Shown here one piece after another: positions 53,761-62,030 of a stretch of DNA of 64,000 nucleotides. The DNA is from a bacterium. Its GTDB lineage: Bacteria > Chloroflexota > Anaerolineae > Caldilineales > Caldilineaceae. The stretch spans positions 1 through 64,000 of the forward strand of contig WGMT01000003.1 of NCBI GenBank assembly GCA_016124945.1, given 5' to 3'. Both the position numbers and the translations under genes were made by a program. The first letter of the stretch is position 1; the number at the start of each line of letters is the position of its first letter. The notes under the pieces were generated by a model. That model was not told where the DNA came from, did no database searches, and worked only from the letters and a program-made list of their open reading frames with translations.

Positions 53761-55024
53761 TTTTCTCCGGTCGCTTGATCCCAAAATAAACCACAACCGA
53801 CAAAATCAGCGGGATCGCCATCAGCGCGTTCAGCGCCGGTGCATAGCTGCCCAACATGTCCAAACTTAACCCCAACGGGTAAGGACCAAATGCCGTCCCC
53901 CCCAGTGTGCCGATCAGGGTGACCCCCTTGATCGATCCCAGGTAGCGGCGGCCAAAGTACTTAGGCCACACCGCCGAATCGAGGACGCGATAGCCACCAC
54001 TCGCGATGCCGGTCAACACCCCGTAGAAGAGCGCCTGCGGCACCGTGTGCAACCACTGCACAGTGCCCAACAAAACCACCAGCATCAGTAAGGTGACGGC
54101 AATCAGCAGCCGCGCCGAAATGGTATCGATCAACCGCCCCATGGCAAAGTTGCTGAAGACGGAGGCCAACGCCACCACCTGAAACGTGTGCACCGCCGCC
54201 GTCTGATCCAACCCGCGCAGGCTGAGCAGCGACACCTGATGAAAAGCCAACGTCGAGAGGATCATTGTCATTGTGGCGAAAGCGGCTGCCAGTACCCAAA
54301 ACGCATGCGTCCCCCGCGCCTCGGCCAACGTCCAATTCTCCTCGGCCACGAGGCCGGTGTAGACTTCCCCTGGATCGTGTACATCGCCATCTGGTTCCAG
54401 GCCGTAGAGTTCAGGCCGATCTCGCAAAAAGAGGAAGGCCACCGGCAACATGATCACAACCACCGCCACACCGAGGAATAGCCACGTCTGTCGCCAGCCC
54501 ACCAGCCCAATCAACAACGCCGCCAGCCACGGAAAGAGGACCAAACTAATCGACAGGCTCTGGTTGTACAGCCCCATCACAAAACCACGACGGCGCACAA
54601 ACCACTGGGCAATGGCATTGTTGGCAACCAACTGCATCGATCCGAAACCAAAAAAGCGTAGGGCCAAGAGGCCGATCCAAAGCGTCAACATGCTGTTGAC
54701 CAACGACAGACTTGCCACCGCCACCCCTAGCCCCACACTCACAAACAACATGATCTGTCGCGGCCCAAAGCGATCCACCAGGCGTCCTGTCAATGGCAAC
54801 AAGAACGATGCCGCCAACGTTGCCACACCGTAGAGCAGCGAAACCGTAGAGCGAGGAATGCCCAGATCAGCCACAAAATGATCAACAAAGATGCTGATCG
54901 TAAAAGTCTGGCTTGGCCCCATCATCAGCGAACCCAGCGTCCCCACCGCCACCACCACCCACCCATAGAAAAAGGGCGTGGCGTTGATCACCCGGCTGCT
55001 TCGCAAGCTCTGCGCGTCTTCCAT
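53756..55024 (-). CDS. Major facilitator superfamily transporter
   Basis: A 422-residue, 12-segment MFS permease. The first half shows YGWVVVAVGTLGSLMMGPSQTFTISIF and the loop 2-3 signature GRLVDRFGPRQIM; the second repeats the motif weakly (GRLIDTISARLL). The pattern is like oxalate/formate-antiporter and monocarboxylate-type MFS proteins. The C-terminal residues (IKRPEKK) run into the repeat. The substrate is unknown; the neighbouring deiodinase-like and CoA genes are convergent or divergent, so linkage is weak. Confidence 0.9.
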   Translation of the reverse strand: MEDAQSLRSSRVINATPFFYGWVVVAVGTLGSLMMGPSQTFTISIFVDHFVADLGIPRSTVSLLYGVATLAASFLLPLTGRLVDRFGPRQIMLFVSVGLGVAVASLSLVNSMLTLWIGLLALRFFGFGSMQLVANNAIAQWFVRRRGFVMGLYNQSLSISLVLFPWLAALLIGLVGWRQTWLFLGVAVVVIMLPVAFLFLRDRPELYGLEPDGDVHDPGEVYTGLVAEENWTLAEARGTHAFWVLAAAFATMTMILSTLAFHQVSLLSLRGLDQTAAVHTFQVVALASVFSNFAMGRLIDTISARLLIAVTLLMLVVLLGTVQWLHTVPQALFYGVLTGIASGGYRVLDSAVWPKYFGRRYLGSIKGVTLIGTLGGTAFGPYPLGLSLDMLGSYAPALNALMAIPLILSVVVYFGIKRPEKK

Positions 55025-55136
55025 AAACCGTCCTAATCGTAAAACCGTCCTAATCGTAGACAGGCGAACACACCGGAAATTATTATCGGGGGGGCATGGT
55101 AATTCGTCAACTGAAACGGTTCAGAATACATAATAA

Positions 55137-55240
55137 GTAAGGAGTAATGCGTAATTCGTGTTGACAAAATGGGTTGCTACATATAAACCGGCGACGTCGA
55201 CAAAGCCTTACTCATTACTTGTTACGCATTATTTGGTTGA
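55137..55240. repeat. Degenerate heptamer repeat in a divergent gap
   Basis: TAATGCGTAA (55145-55154) pairs with TTACGCATTA (55222-55231). GTAAGG (55137) and CCTTAC (55206) also match, but in crossed order, so the arms do not nest. GTTGAC occurs on both sides. It belongs to the GTAATGC/GTAATTC group. Confidence 0.65.
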
Positions 55241-55301
55241 CGCCGATCCACTGTCGCGAGTATGCTTGTTCTATGAACTTCATACCCCCAAGGAGTGTCG
55301 C

Positions 55302-56087
55302 ATGGACGCTTTGCCGTTGACAATTGAGGATCGGATCGCAACAATTACGATCAACCGGCCCGATCATCACAATGCCATTACATACGAAATGTGGACCCGC
55401 TTCGCCGAACTCTTTAGCCGCCTGGCCGAAGATGACAACGTGCGACTGGTGGTGGTGCGTGGCGCAGGCGAGGTAGCCTTCAGCGCCGGCGGCGACATTG
55501 CAGAGTTCGAGCAACGCCGTAGTGATCCCTGGCAGGCCAAAATTTACAACGGCAAGGTCGAACTGGCACTGCGCAATCTATCGCGGCTGCGCAAACCAAC
55601 GTTGGCGGTAATCAAGGGCTACTGTGTAGGTGCAGGCTTTATGCTGGCGGCGTACTGCGATCTGCGCATGGCCGCGGACAACGCAACCTTTGGCGTGCCG
55701 GTGGCAAAATTGGGCGCGCTGGTCAACTACTACGAACTCGAACGCATGATTAACCTCATCGGCACCGGCCCAACACTCGATCTACTGATTACGGCCAGGT
55801 TGATCGACGCCGTCGAAGCGCGTTCCATTGGCTTTTGCAGCCGTGTCGTTCCTCTGACCGAGACAGATCAGCAGGTGCGTGATCTTGCCGATCAAATCTG
55901 CGCCGTGGCTCCCCTCACCCAGGGGTGGCACAAACAGATGGTGAAGACGGTACTGCGCAAGCCCGATCTGGTGGATCTTGATCCTGAAGAAGCCGCCCTG
56001 CCCGATATCTGCTTCGACACCCAAGACTACGCAGAAGGGGTGCAGGCTTTTCTACAAAAACGCGATCCCCACTTCCGCGGCCAATGA
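55302..56087 (+). CDS. Enoyl-CoA hydratase/isomerase family protein
   Basis: A 261-residue crotonase-fold protein. The oxyanion-hole segments are FSAGGDIAEFE and GYCVGAGFMLAAYCDLRMA; the usual catalytic Glu positions are replaced (FGVPVAKLGALVNY), so it may not be a simple hydratase. AAGGAG lies six bases before ATG 55302. It overlaps the GH3-type gene by four bases (ATGA), indicating a two-gene operon joining CoA-ester chemistry with acyl adenylation. Confidence 0.9.
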   Translation: MDALPLTIEDRIATITINRPDHHNAITYEMWTRFAELFSRLAEDDNVRLVVVRGAGEVAFSAGGDIAEFEQRRSDPWQAKIYNGKVELALRNLSRLRKPTLAVIKGYCVGAGFMLAAYCDLRMAADNATFGVPVAKLGALVNYYELERMINLIGTGPTLDLLITARLIDAVEARSIGFCSRVVPLTETDQQVRDLADQICAVAPLTQGWHKQMVKTVLRKPDLVDLDPEEAALPDICFDTQDYAEGVQAFLQKRDPHFRGQ

Positions 56088-57694
56088 GCCGTGTGGAAGA
56101 TATACTGGCACAAGGTCTACACCGCGCCGTCGCTTCAGTCCCCGGCGCCTCGCTCATGGACAATCTCTACGTCGAACCGTCGCGCCGACGTTTCGCCAAT
56201 TCGCTGCAACGGCCGCATGACGCCCAGCAGCAGATCTTCGACTTCCTCCTCGCCCGTGGACGGCGCACTCATTTTGGCCGCGACCACGGCTTTGCCCACA
56301 TCCGCACCCCAAGCGACTATCAAAGCGCTGTCCCTGTGCGCCGCTACGAGGATCTGAAACCCTACGTCGATCGCGCCATCGCCGCCGAAGTGGACGTTCT
56401 CTGGCCGGGGCGTGTCGATTGGTTCCTCGAATCGTCGGGCACCAGTGGACGCAAAAAGCAGATTCCCCTACCCAGAGAAGCGTGGCAGCGCCTCTACCAG
56501 CCCACCGGGGCCACCTACATGGCCCAATTACTCACCCGCGCCAAAGATCGGCGCCGCTTTTTGCGCGGCAAGACAGTCTTTTTCGGCGGCGGACTACACC
56601 CCGATCCAGCCCACCCCCTGCGCATCTTCGGCGACGTCACCGCATTCGGCATTCACTTGCTGCCCTGGTACTTGGGCTTCAGTCGCGCCCCCGGCAAAGA
56701 AATCGCGCTGATCCCTAATTGGGAAGAACGGCTGCACCGTATGGCCCAAGCCACCCTGCAAGAGGACGTGGTACACCTGGCCGGGCTGCCCACGTGGCTG
56801 CGCCACTTCGGCGCGATTGTCCTGGCGATGACGGGGAAGGCGAACCTGCGTGAGGTATGGCCAAACTTGATGGCAGCGACGGTGGGCGGCGTCAACCCCA
56901 CACCCTATTTCCGCGATCTCAACCGGCTGATCCTGGGGCGGGCGGAAAACGAGGACGCCGGCTTTTTTTACAGCGAGGTCTACAACGGCACCGAGGGATT
57001 CTACGCCCTGCAAATAGACGAGGACGACATGGTGCTCATGCCCGACGCCTCCATCTTCTACGAGTTCGTGCCTACTGCCTCTGCCCGCAACGGTGACTTC
57101 TCCCCCGTCGTCTTCCTCGCCGACGTGGCGGTGGGCGTCGAGTATGCCCCCGTGATCTCGTCGGTCAATGGGCTGTGGCGCTACCTGATCGGCGACACCG
57201 TGCGCTTTACCAGCGTCGATCCCTACCGGTTGGTTGTAAGTGGGCGGGTGAACGCCTACCTCAACATCAGCGGCGAGGAATTGCTGGTCGATTCCACCGA
57301 CGCCGCCGTGCAAGCCGTGACCGCCGCCTTCGATCTGACGGTCAACGACTACATGGTCGTCGCCCAAAAAGAAGACGGGATGGACGACAACGCCCGCCAT
57401 CTCTGGCTGCTCGAAGTCGCCCATCCCGTCTTGCTGGACCCAACAGCGCTGGCCGCGGCGCTGGATCAGTTCCTTATCGACAACCACTACGATTACGCCA
57501 AGTCGCGCCGGGGCGGCGCACTGAGCGGCGCGAGTTTCGGCCTATCCACCCCTTGCGTACACTTCCTCCCGGCGGGAACTTTTCAACGTTGGCTTCATCG
57601 TCGCCTGGACGGCAAGGTTGGTGCGCAGAGCAAGGTGCCGCGGTTGAGCATGGACGCGACGGTAGTGGAGGAAGTGTTGGGGCTGGGGGAGTAG
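56084..57694 (+). CDS. GH3 (auxin-responsive) family acyl-adenylating enzyme
   Basis: A 536-residue GH3-family protein of the ANL adenylate-forming superfamily. The phosphate loop is ESSGTSGRKKQIPL; EVYNGTEGFYALQ is the adenine/acid-binding region, and the C-terminal cap follows a hinge near GDTVRFTSVDPYRLVVSGR. In plants GH3 enzymes join amino acids to jasmonate or auxin via acyl-AMP; bacterial members are largely uncharacterised. It is coupled to the crotonase gene. The acyl substrate and acceptor are unknown. Confidence 0.9.
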   Translation: MSRVEDILAQGLHRAVASVPGASLMDNLYVEPSRRRFANSLQRPHDAQQQIFDFLLARGRRTHFGRDHGFAHIRTPSDYQSAVPVRRYEDLKPYVDRAIAAEVDVLWPGRVDWFLESSGTSGRKKQIPLPREAWQRLYQPTGATYMAQLLTRAKDRRRFLRGKTVFFGGGLHPDPAHPLRIFGDVTAFGIHLLPWYLGFSRAPGKEIALIPNWEERLHRMAQATLQEDVVHLAGLPTWLRHFGAIVLAMTGKANLREVWPNLMAATVGGVNPTPYFRDLNRLILGRAENEDAGFFYSEVYNGTEGFYALQIDEDDMVLMPDASIFYEFVPTASARNGDFSPVVFLADVAVGVEYAPVISSVNGLWRYLIGDTVRFTSVDPYRLVVSGRVNAYLNISGEELLVDSTDAAVQAVTAAFDLTVNDYMVVAQKEDGMDDNARHLWLLEVAHPVLLDPTALAAALDQFLIDNHYDYAKSRRGGALSGASFGLSTPCVHFLPAGTFQRWLHRRLDGKVGAQSKVPRLSMDATVVEEVLGLGE

Positions 57695-57742
57695 TGAGTA
57701 GCGCATAAGCACTGACGGGTCTACCGGGTGAGATGCGCCTGG

Positions 57743-58957
57743 CTACGTCCGATAGTCCCCATTGATCGTCACATACTCGTGGCTCAGGTCACACGTCCAC
57801 ACCGTTGCCTCGCCAGTGCCTAGCCCCAAGGTGACGTGGATGGTGAACTCCGGCTGTTTGAAGATGGCGGCGGCGTCCTTTTCCTGGTAGTCGGTGGGCA
57901 AGCCGGCCTTGACCAGTTGCACCGTGCCGCCGTCGTTGTCGCGGATCACCAGATCGGCGCGATCCGGGTCGAGATCCACACCGGCGTAGCCAGCGGCGCA
58001 GAGGATGCGCCCCCAGTTGGCGTCGTTGCCGAAGAAGGCCGTCTTCACCAATGGGCTGGTGGCGATGCTGTTGGCGATGGTGTGGGCATCGTCGTTGCTC
58101 AGCGCCCCGCTCACGTTGACGGTGACAAACTTGGTCACCCCTTCACCGTCGCGCACGACGGCCTGCGCCAGAACGATGGCGATGGCGCTCAACGCGTCCA
58201 CAAACGCAGCGTAGGACGGGCTGCCCACGTCGCTGATCTCGACATTCCCTGCCAGCCCATTCGCTAACACCAGGACGGTGTCGTTCGTGCTGGTGTCGCC
58301 GTCGATGCTGATGCGGTTGTAGCTCACGTCTACCGCCGTCTTCAGCGCTTGCTGGAGCAGCGGCTGCGCCATGGAGATGTCTGTGGCGATGACGCTGAGC
58401 ATAGTGGCCATGTTGGGGTGGATCATCCCCGCGCCCTTGACGATCCCGGTGAAGGAGACTGTCTGCCCGTCGATTTCCACCTGATGCGAGAAAAGCTTGG
58501 GCCGGGTGTCGGTGGTCATAATGGCGTTGGCGGCGTCGTCCCAGCCGTCGGGCCGGAGTTTGGCTGCCACTTCGGGGATGCCCTTTTCCAGCTTTTCCAT
58601 GGGCAACTGCACGCCGATCACGCCGGTGCTCATCACAAAGAACGATTGATCCGACGCGCCCAAGGCCCGTTCTGTCCACTCGGCCATGAGGCGGGCGTTG
58701 GCCTTGCCGGGCACGCCGGTACAGGCATTGGCGCAGCCGGCGTTGATCAACACGCCGTAGACGCCTTCGGGGTTGTGCGCCAGCAGTTGACGGTCATAGA
58801 TCACCGGCGCGGCGGGAAACTTATTCTTGGTAAAGACCGCCGCCGCCTTACACGGCACCCGCGACGCAATCAGCGCCAGATCGGGCTTGCCATTCTTTTT
58901 GATCCCCGCGGTGAAACCGGCGGCATCGAACCCGGGGACGATGTGAGGGTGGGGCAT
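57743..58957 (-). CDS. argJ: Bifunctional ornithine acetyltransferase/N-acetylglutamate synthase
   Basis: A 404-residue ArgJ, which recycles the acetyl group in arginine synthesis. VPGFDAAGFTAGIKKNGKPDLALI is the start; the autocleavage site KGAGMIHPNMATML is intact (the Thr becomes the N-terminal nucleophile of the beta chain), and DGDTSTNDTVLVLANG and FGNDANWGRILCAAGYAG are conserved. ATG 58957 is chosen, as upstream in-frame sequence is repeat-derived and GAGGAC precedes it. It lies downstream of argG across a 225-bp gap containing a nested inverted repeat. Whether it also makes N-acetylglutamate from acetyl-CoA is not readable. Confidence 0.96.
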   Translation of the reverse strand: MPHPHIVPGFDAAGFTAGIKKNGKPDLALIASRVPCKAAAVFTKNKFPAAPVIYDRQLLAHNPEGVYGVLINAGCANACTGVPGKANARLMAEWTERALGASDQSFFVMSTGVIGVQLPMEKLEKGIPEVAAKLRPDGWDDAANAIMTTDTRPKLFSHQVEIDGQTVSFTGIVKGAGMIHPNMATMLSVIATDISMAQPLLQQALKTAVDVSYNRISIDGDTSTNDTVLVLANGLAGNVEISDVGSPSYAAFVDALSAIAIVLAQAVVRDGEGVTKFVTVNVSGALSNDDAHTIANSIATSPLVKTAFFGNDANWGRILCAAGYAGVDLDPDRADLVIRDNDGGTVQLVKAGLPTDYQEKDAAAIFKQPEFTIHVTLGLGTGEATVWTCDLSHEYVTINGDYRT

Positions 58958-59002
58958 GTGTGTGGGTCCTCTCGTGGAATAGTGCGTAGTGGGTAGTGCG
59001 TA

Positions 59003-59178
59003 TAGTGCGTAGTGCGTGTACCAGTAGAGGGAGTGATTCCTGTATTGGCTCGTTTTTCTGTGGACACGGATTGAAGAGAACACAGATTTTGGTATCCGTG
59101 CTCCTCCAAATCTGTGTCCACAATAAGAACACACCCATATCCATTCAGCTACTCGACTGGTACACGCACCACGCACTA
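59003..59178. repeat. Nested inverted repeat between argG and argJ
   Basis: Outer arms 59003-59025 and 59156-59178 match at 22 of 23 (TAGTGCG heptamers, then GTACCAGT). GTAGTGC-like units extend the left arm to 58980 and CACTACG the right to 59185. Inside, 59059-59072 pairs with 59109-59122 at 13 of 14 (TGTGGACAC). The argG stop lies in the outermost right unit. It shares TGGTACACGCAC with the element upstream of tex. Confidence 0.88.
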
Positions 59179-59182
59179 CGCA

Positions 59183-60448
59183 CTAATCTCGTTTGAAATC
59201 ATCATAATCCGGCGAATCATACTCACTCACACCTGGGCCGTCGAGTTTGAGCATGGCTTCGACTTTGAGCGGCAGGCCGAAGAGTTTGATGAAGCCTTCG
59301 GCGTCGGCCTGATTGTAGACGTCGTCTTGATCGAAGGTGACGTAGTCTTCGCGGTAGAGGCTGTGGGGGCTCTTGCGCCCGGCGAGGATGATGTTGCCTT
59401 TGTAGAGTTTGAAACGCACGGTGCCGGTGATGTTTTGTTCTGTCTCCTGTACGAAGGCGTCGAGGGCCTTGCGCAGAGGCGTAAACCACTGGCCGTTGTA
59501 GACGAGATCGGCATACTTCAGCCCGATCTGCTGCTTGTAGTGCAGCGTTTCTCGATCCAGACAGAGTTGTTCCAGGGCGTCGTGCGCTTTGTAGAGGATG
59601 GTGCCACCTGGCGTTTCGTAGACGCCGCGGCTCTTCATGCCCACCAGGCGATTCTCTACAATGTCCACGCGGCCAACGCCATGCTTGGCGCCCAGCTTAT
59701 TCAGTTCCTGCACCAACCCCACAGGACCACGCGCCTCGCCGTTGATCCGTTCGGGCACGCCTCTGCGGAAGTAGATCTCCACATATTCGGGCTCATCCGG
59801 CGCGTCGGTGGGGTCGGTGGTCCACTCGAACATGTTCTTGGGCGGCTCGTTCCACGGATCTTCCAGCGGGCCGCCTTCGTTGCTCAGGTGCCACAGGTTG
59901 CGGTCCTGGCTGTAGATGCGTTCCATCGTCGCCTTAACGGGGACGTTGTACTCGGCGGCATACTCCAAGGCGTCAGAACGGCCGCGGATGTTCCACTCGC
60001 GCCAGGGGGCGATGATGCGCAGCTTGGGGTTGAGCGCCATGACGGTCAACTCGAAGCGCACCTGATCGTTGCCCTTGCCGGTTGCGCCGTGGGCGACAGC
60101 GTCCGCTCCTTCCAGCGCCGCGATTTCCACCATGCGTTTGGCGATCAACGGCCGTGCAAAGGAGGTGCCCAGCAAGTACTCGCGCTCATAGATCGCGCCC
60201 GCCTGCATTGTGGGGAAGACATAATCGGTGAGGAACTCGCTACGCAGGTCCTCGACGTAGCACTTCGACGCGCCCGAAGCGATGGCCTTCTCTTCGAGGC
60301 CGGGCAGTTCATCGTCCTGGCCCAGATTAGCGCAGAAACAGACAACCTCACAGTGATAATTGTTCTTTAACCACGGCACGATGATGCTCGTGTCCAGCCC
60401 ACCGGAGTAGGCCAACACAACTTTTTTGACAGGCGGCTTCGACGACAT
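59183..60448 (-). CDS. argG: Argininosuccinate synthase
   Basis: A 421-residue ArgG that joins citrulline and aspartate with ATP. The N-type ATP pyrophosphatase loop [12 protein letters not shown] is at the N-terminus, followed by [15 protein letters not shown] and [14 protein letters not shown]. The length and motifs are normal. The tail [14 protein letters not shown] runs to a TAG within the TAGTGCG repeat. Upstream lies an unusual ~355-nt leader with a structured RNA candidate, an intrinsic terminator and another repeat. argJ follows downstream. Confidence 0.97.
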   Translation of the reverse strand: MSSKPPVKKVVLAYSGGLDTSIIVPWLKNNYHCEVVCFCANLGQDDELPGLEEKAIASGASKCYVEDLRSEFLTDYVFPTMQAGAIYEREYLLGTSFARPLIAKRMVEIAALEGADAVAHGATGKGNDQVRFELTVMALNPKLRIIAPWREWNIRGRSDALEYAAEYNVPVKATMERIYSQDRNLWHLSNEGGPLEDPWNEPPKNMFEWTTDPTDAPDEPEYVEIYFRRGVPERINGEARGPVGLVQELNKLGAKHGVGRVDIVENRLVGMKSRGVYETPGGTILYKAHDALEQLCLDRETLHYKQQIGLKYADLVYNGQWFTPLRKALDAFVQETEQNITGTVRFKLYKGNIILAGRKSPHSLYREDYVTFDQDDVYNQADAEGFIKLFGLPLKVEAMLKLDGPGVSEYDSPDYDDFKRD

Positions 60449-60501
60449 GGGATGCTCCTTGGAGAAAGTGAATGGGTTGCTGGAATCTTGACGGTGAACC
60501 G

Positions 60502-60601
60502 TAGTGCGTAGTGCGTAGTGCGTAGTGGGTAAATGACTTTGTTAACGGCAAAGTTTCTTCATTGGCAAGAAATTGCTCAACGGACTACGCACTACGCACT
60601 A
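60502..60601. repeat. Inverted heptamer array (GTAGTGC)
   Basis: Four GTAGTGC units (about 60500-60528) face ACTACGCACTACGCACTA (60584-60601), with an exact 18-bp match. The loop of ~55 bases includes CAAAGTTTC and GAAATTGC. It lies between the terminator of the argG leader and the argG start. Confidence 0.9.
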
Positions 60602-60610
60602 TTTTCGACA

Positions 60611-60641
60611 ACAAAAAACGCCACCCGAAATCGGCGTGGCG
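60611..60641 (-). terminator. Intrinsic terminator in the argG leader
   Basis: On the minus strand CGCCAC, a bulged G, CCG, ATTT, CGG, GTGGCG (60641-60619) is followed by a run of six T. It lies ~170 nt before the argG ATG, so it would end transcripts before argG unless prevented: an attenuator arrangement. Confidence 0.8.
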
Positions 60642-60805
60642 TGCAGGAAACGGTGGTGAATTCCGGCAGAGAAAACGACGTAGCAACCGATCCGATAGGA
60701 CCGATCCTGGCTACGCCTGCTGCCCGCTTCCTGCGGGCGTCCTCCTGATGGCCGGAATGTGATGCGTCATGGGAGACCGTTCATCGTTGGTGAATGTTCG
60801 ATGAA
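60642..60805 (-). promoter_or_regulatory. Candidate structured regulatory leader of argG, class unknown
   Basis: Minus-strand RNA with a possible three-way junction. The closing stem is GCCGGAAT/ATTCCGGC (60751-60758 with 60660-60667). One arm is GCCCGC-AGGAA-GCGGGC (60738-60722). The other is CGTAGC/GCTACG (60715-60710 with 60684-60679) around a 25-base insert. A 5' hairpin TTCATCG/CGATGAA lies at 60780-60805. CACCACC near 60655 could pair with GGTGG of the terminator. I do not recognise a T-box sequence or a known aptamer. An attenuator-type riboswitch or similar is inferred from the layout. Confidence 0.5.
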
Positions 60806-60809
60806 GAGT

Positions 60810-60838
60810 AGGATAAACCAGGTGGCGCGGAAAGGCAA
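60810..60838 (-). promoter_or_regulatory. Candidate promoter of the argG leader
   Basis: On the minus strand TTGCCT (60838-60833) and TATCCT (60815-60810) with 17-base spacing. The transcript would begin just before the 5' hairpin of the leader. Confidence 0.35.
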
Positions 60839-60851
60839 GATTGGAGGCGGG

Positions 60852-60889
60852 GATGCGATGATGCGGAGAGGCGATGATGGGATGATGTT
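60852..60889. repeat. One-sided GATGATGG array
   Basis: GATGCGATGATGCGG and GCGATGATGGGATGATG units directly downstream of the small membrane protein gene (stop at 60891). No inverted partner was found. Confidence 0.6.
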
Positions 60890-60890
60890 G

Positions 60891-61160
60891 TCAACGCTCT
60901 CGACGCCGTGGAATGATGTATCGCATACGCATTGGGAAAGCCCAGGCAGACAGCACACCACCAAGGATGGAGCCTATTAGGAGAACCAACAAGTTCGTTT
61001 CTTCTTCCATGGCAGGCCCTACAGCACCCATCGCCAATGCCCCTGCCAAAAATAAGTTAGCTCGCCAGCGCCAACTTTCAGGATAATTTGCACGTGCATA
61101 GCGTAGATGGACAGTGATCATCCATGTCCAACCGATGATAAGCATAAACGCTTCGGTCAT
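60891..61160 (-). CDS. Small unknown membrane protein
   Basis: An 89-residue protein with three likely membrane segments (MLIIGWTWMITVHL, ANLFLAGALAMGAVG, LLVLLIGSILGGVLSAWAF) and a basic C-terminus (RMRYIIPRRRER). ATG 61160 has AAGGAG five bases upstream, which makes it credible in spite of its size. It lies 13 bp after the MNT gene and is probably co-transcribed with the HEPN/MNT pair. No family is recognised. Confidence 0.65.
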   Translation of the reverse strand: MTEAFMLIIGWTWMITVHLRYARANYPESWRWRANLFLAGALAMGAVGPAMEEETNLLVLLIGSILGGVLSAWAFPMRMRYIIPRRRER

Positions 61161-61173
61161 AGCTCTCCTTTGT

Positions 61174-61602
61174 CTAGCCAGCCGGTATCGTCCATGCGCG
61201 GTCTGTGCGGCGCAGTCCTCGGTGTTGCCAGTTTTTGAATTGCTCTCGCCATTGACGAAAGAGGTCGACGCCGTGCAGCACTTTGCCATCGCTCAACGCT
61301 TCCAAGACGGTAAGGTGTTTCTCGTCCATCATCACCTTCCACTCATCAAGCGTAAAGGACTGTACCTGGATTGGCGCAAGTCGCGGTCGCAAGCGCATCA
61401 GCAGGCGAAAACGTTCGCTGCGGTTCTCCGGCAGATTGCCACCGATGACGATGATGTCGATGTCGCTATCCAGTTGCTGTTCCTGGCGCGCCACAGACCC
61501 GAACAGAATCACACAACCTGGTGAATAGGTTGAAGCGACAGCCTGCGCAAATTCGTCAGCCCATATCGGGAGTTGGTCGGTTGTCAGGAGTGTTTCCTGC
61601 AT
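61174..61602 (-). CDS. MNT-type minimal nucleotidyltransferase (antitoxin)
   Basis: A 142-residue protein with the Pol-beta-like nucleotidyltransferase motif VILFGSVARQEQQLDSDIDIIVIG (Gly-Ser and two Asp). In MntA/HepT-type systems the MNT protein silences a HEPN RNase by adding AMP. It overlaps the HEPN gene by 47 bases and has AAAGGTG before ATG 61602. The C-terminal ~60 residues (EWKVMMDEKHLTVLEALSDGKVL) are typical of this small family. Confidence 0.88.
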   Translation of the reverse strand: MQETLLTTDQLPIWADEFAQAVASTYSPGCVILFGSVARQEQQLDSDIDIIVIGGNLPENRSERFRLLMRLRPRLAPIQVQSFTLDEWKVMMDEKHLTVLEALSDGKVLHGVDLFRQWREQFKNWQHRGLRRTDRAWTIPAG

Positions 61603-61984
61603 CTGCGAACACCTTTCTTGCAAAAGCCAATACTGTCTGAGCATCGCTTAAAGCTCGATTTGCCGAAGCGATGTCATAATCTGCATCATCCCCTGCATCC
61701 GGATAGCGTGGACGAATATAATGCTCGTCTAGCGACATGGCTTCACGTTGGGGTGACTGATCCGACTCGATCTGCAGAATGACACAAATCTGATCGAGTA
61801 GAGAAGAAACATTGTGTCCCCACGGTCGTGTACCGGTTCGATAAAGTACAGCTTTCAGTGCCTTTTCTGCAACTTGCTGACAGAAAAAGGCACATGGACC
61901 ATAACGTCCCGCCCCAAACAAGACTTCGGCTGTTGTCAGATCGTCGGTTGATTGAGCTAACCAGCGTTCAGAATCCTGTTTCAT
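61556..61984 (-). CDS. HEPN-domain protein (toxin partner of MNT)
   Basis: A 142-residue HEPN protein (COG2250-like). WLAQSTDDLTTAEVLFGAGRYGPCAFFCQQVAEKALKAVLY, a GHNVSSLLDQI loop and YIRPRYPDAGDDADYDIA follow the usual pattern. The strict RNase motif R-x4-6-H is not evident; this subgroup keeps RYPDA instead. GAGAGG lies five bases before ATG 61984. HEPN and MNT genes overlap and form a toxin-antitoxin-like unit. Confidence 0.88.
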   Translation of the reverse strand: MKQDSERWLAQSTDDLTTAEVLFGAGRYGPCAFFCQQVAEKALKAVLYRTGTRPWGHNVSSLLDQICVILQIESDQSPQREAMSLDEHYIRPRYPDAGDDADYDIASANRALSDAQTVLAFARKVFADAGNTPDNRPTPDMG

Positions 61985-62030
61985 CCATACCTCTCCGACT
62001 GCAATAATACTACAGACACTTTTCTTCCGT

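Noticed and set aside
60642-60805. T-box leader upstream of argG
   Set aside because: I do not see the conserved T-box sequence or a specifier-loop stem; the structure is kept as unknown class.
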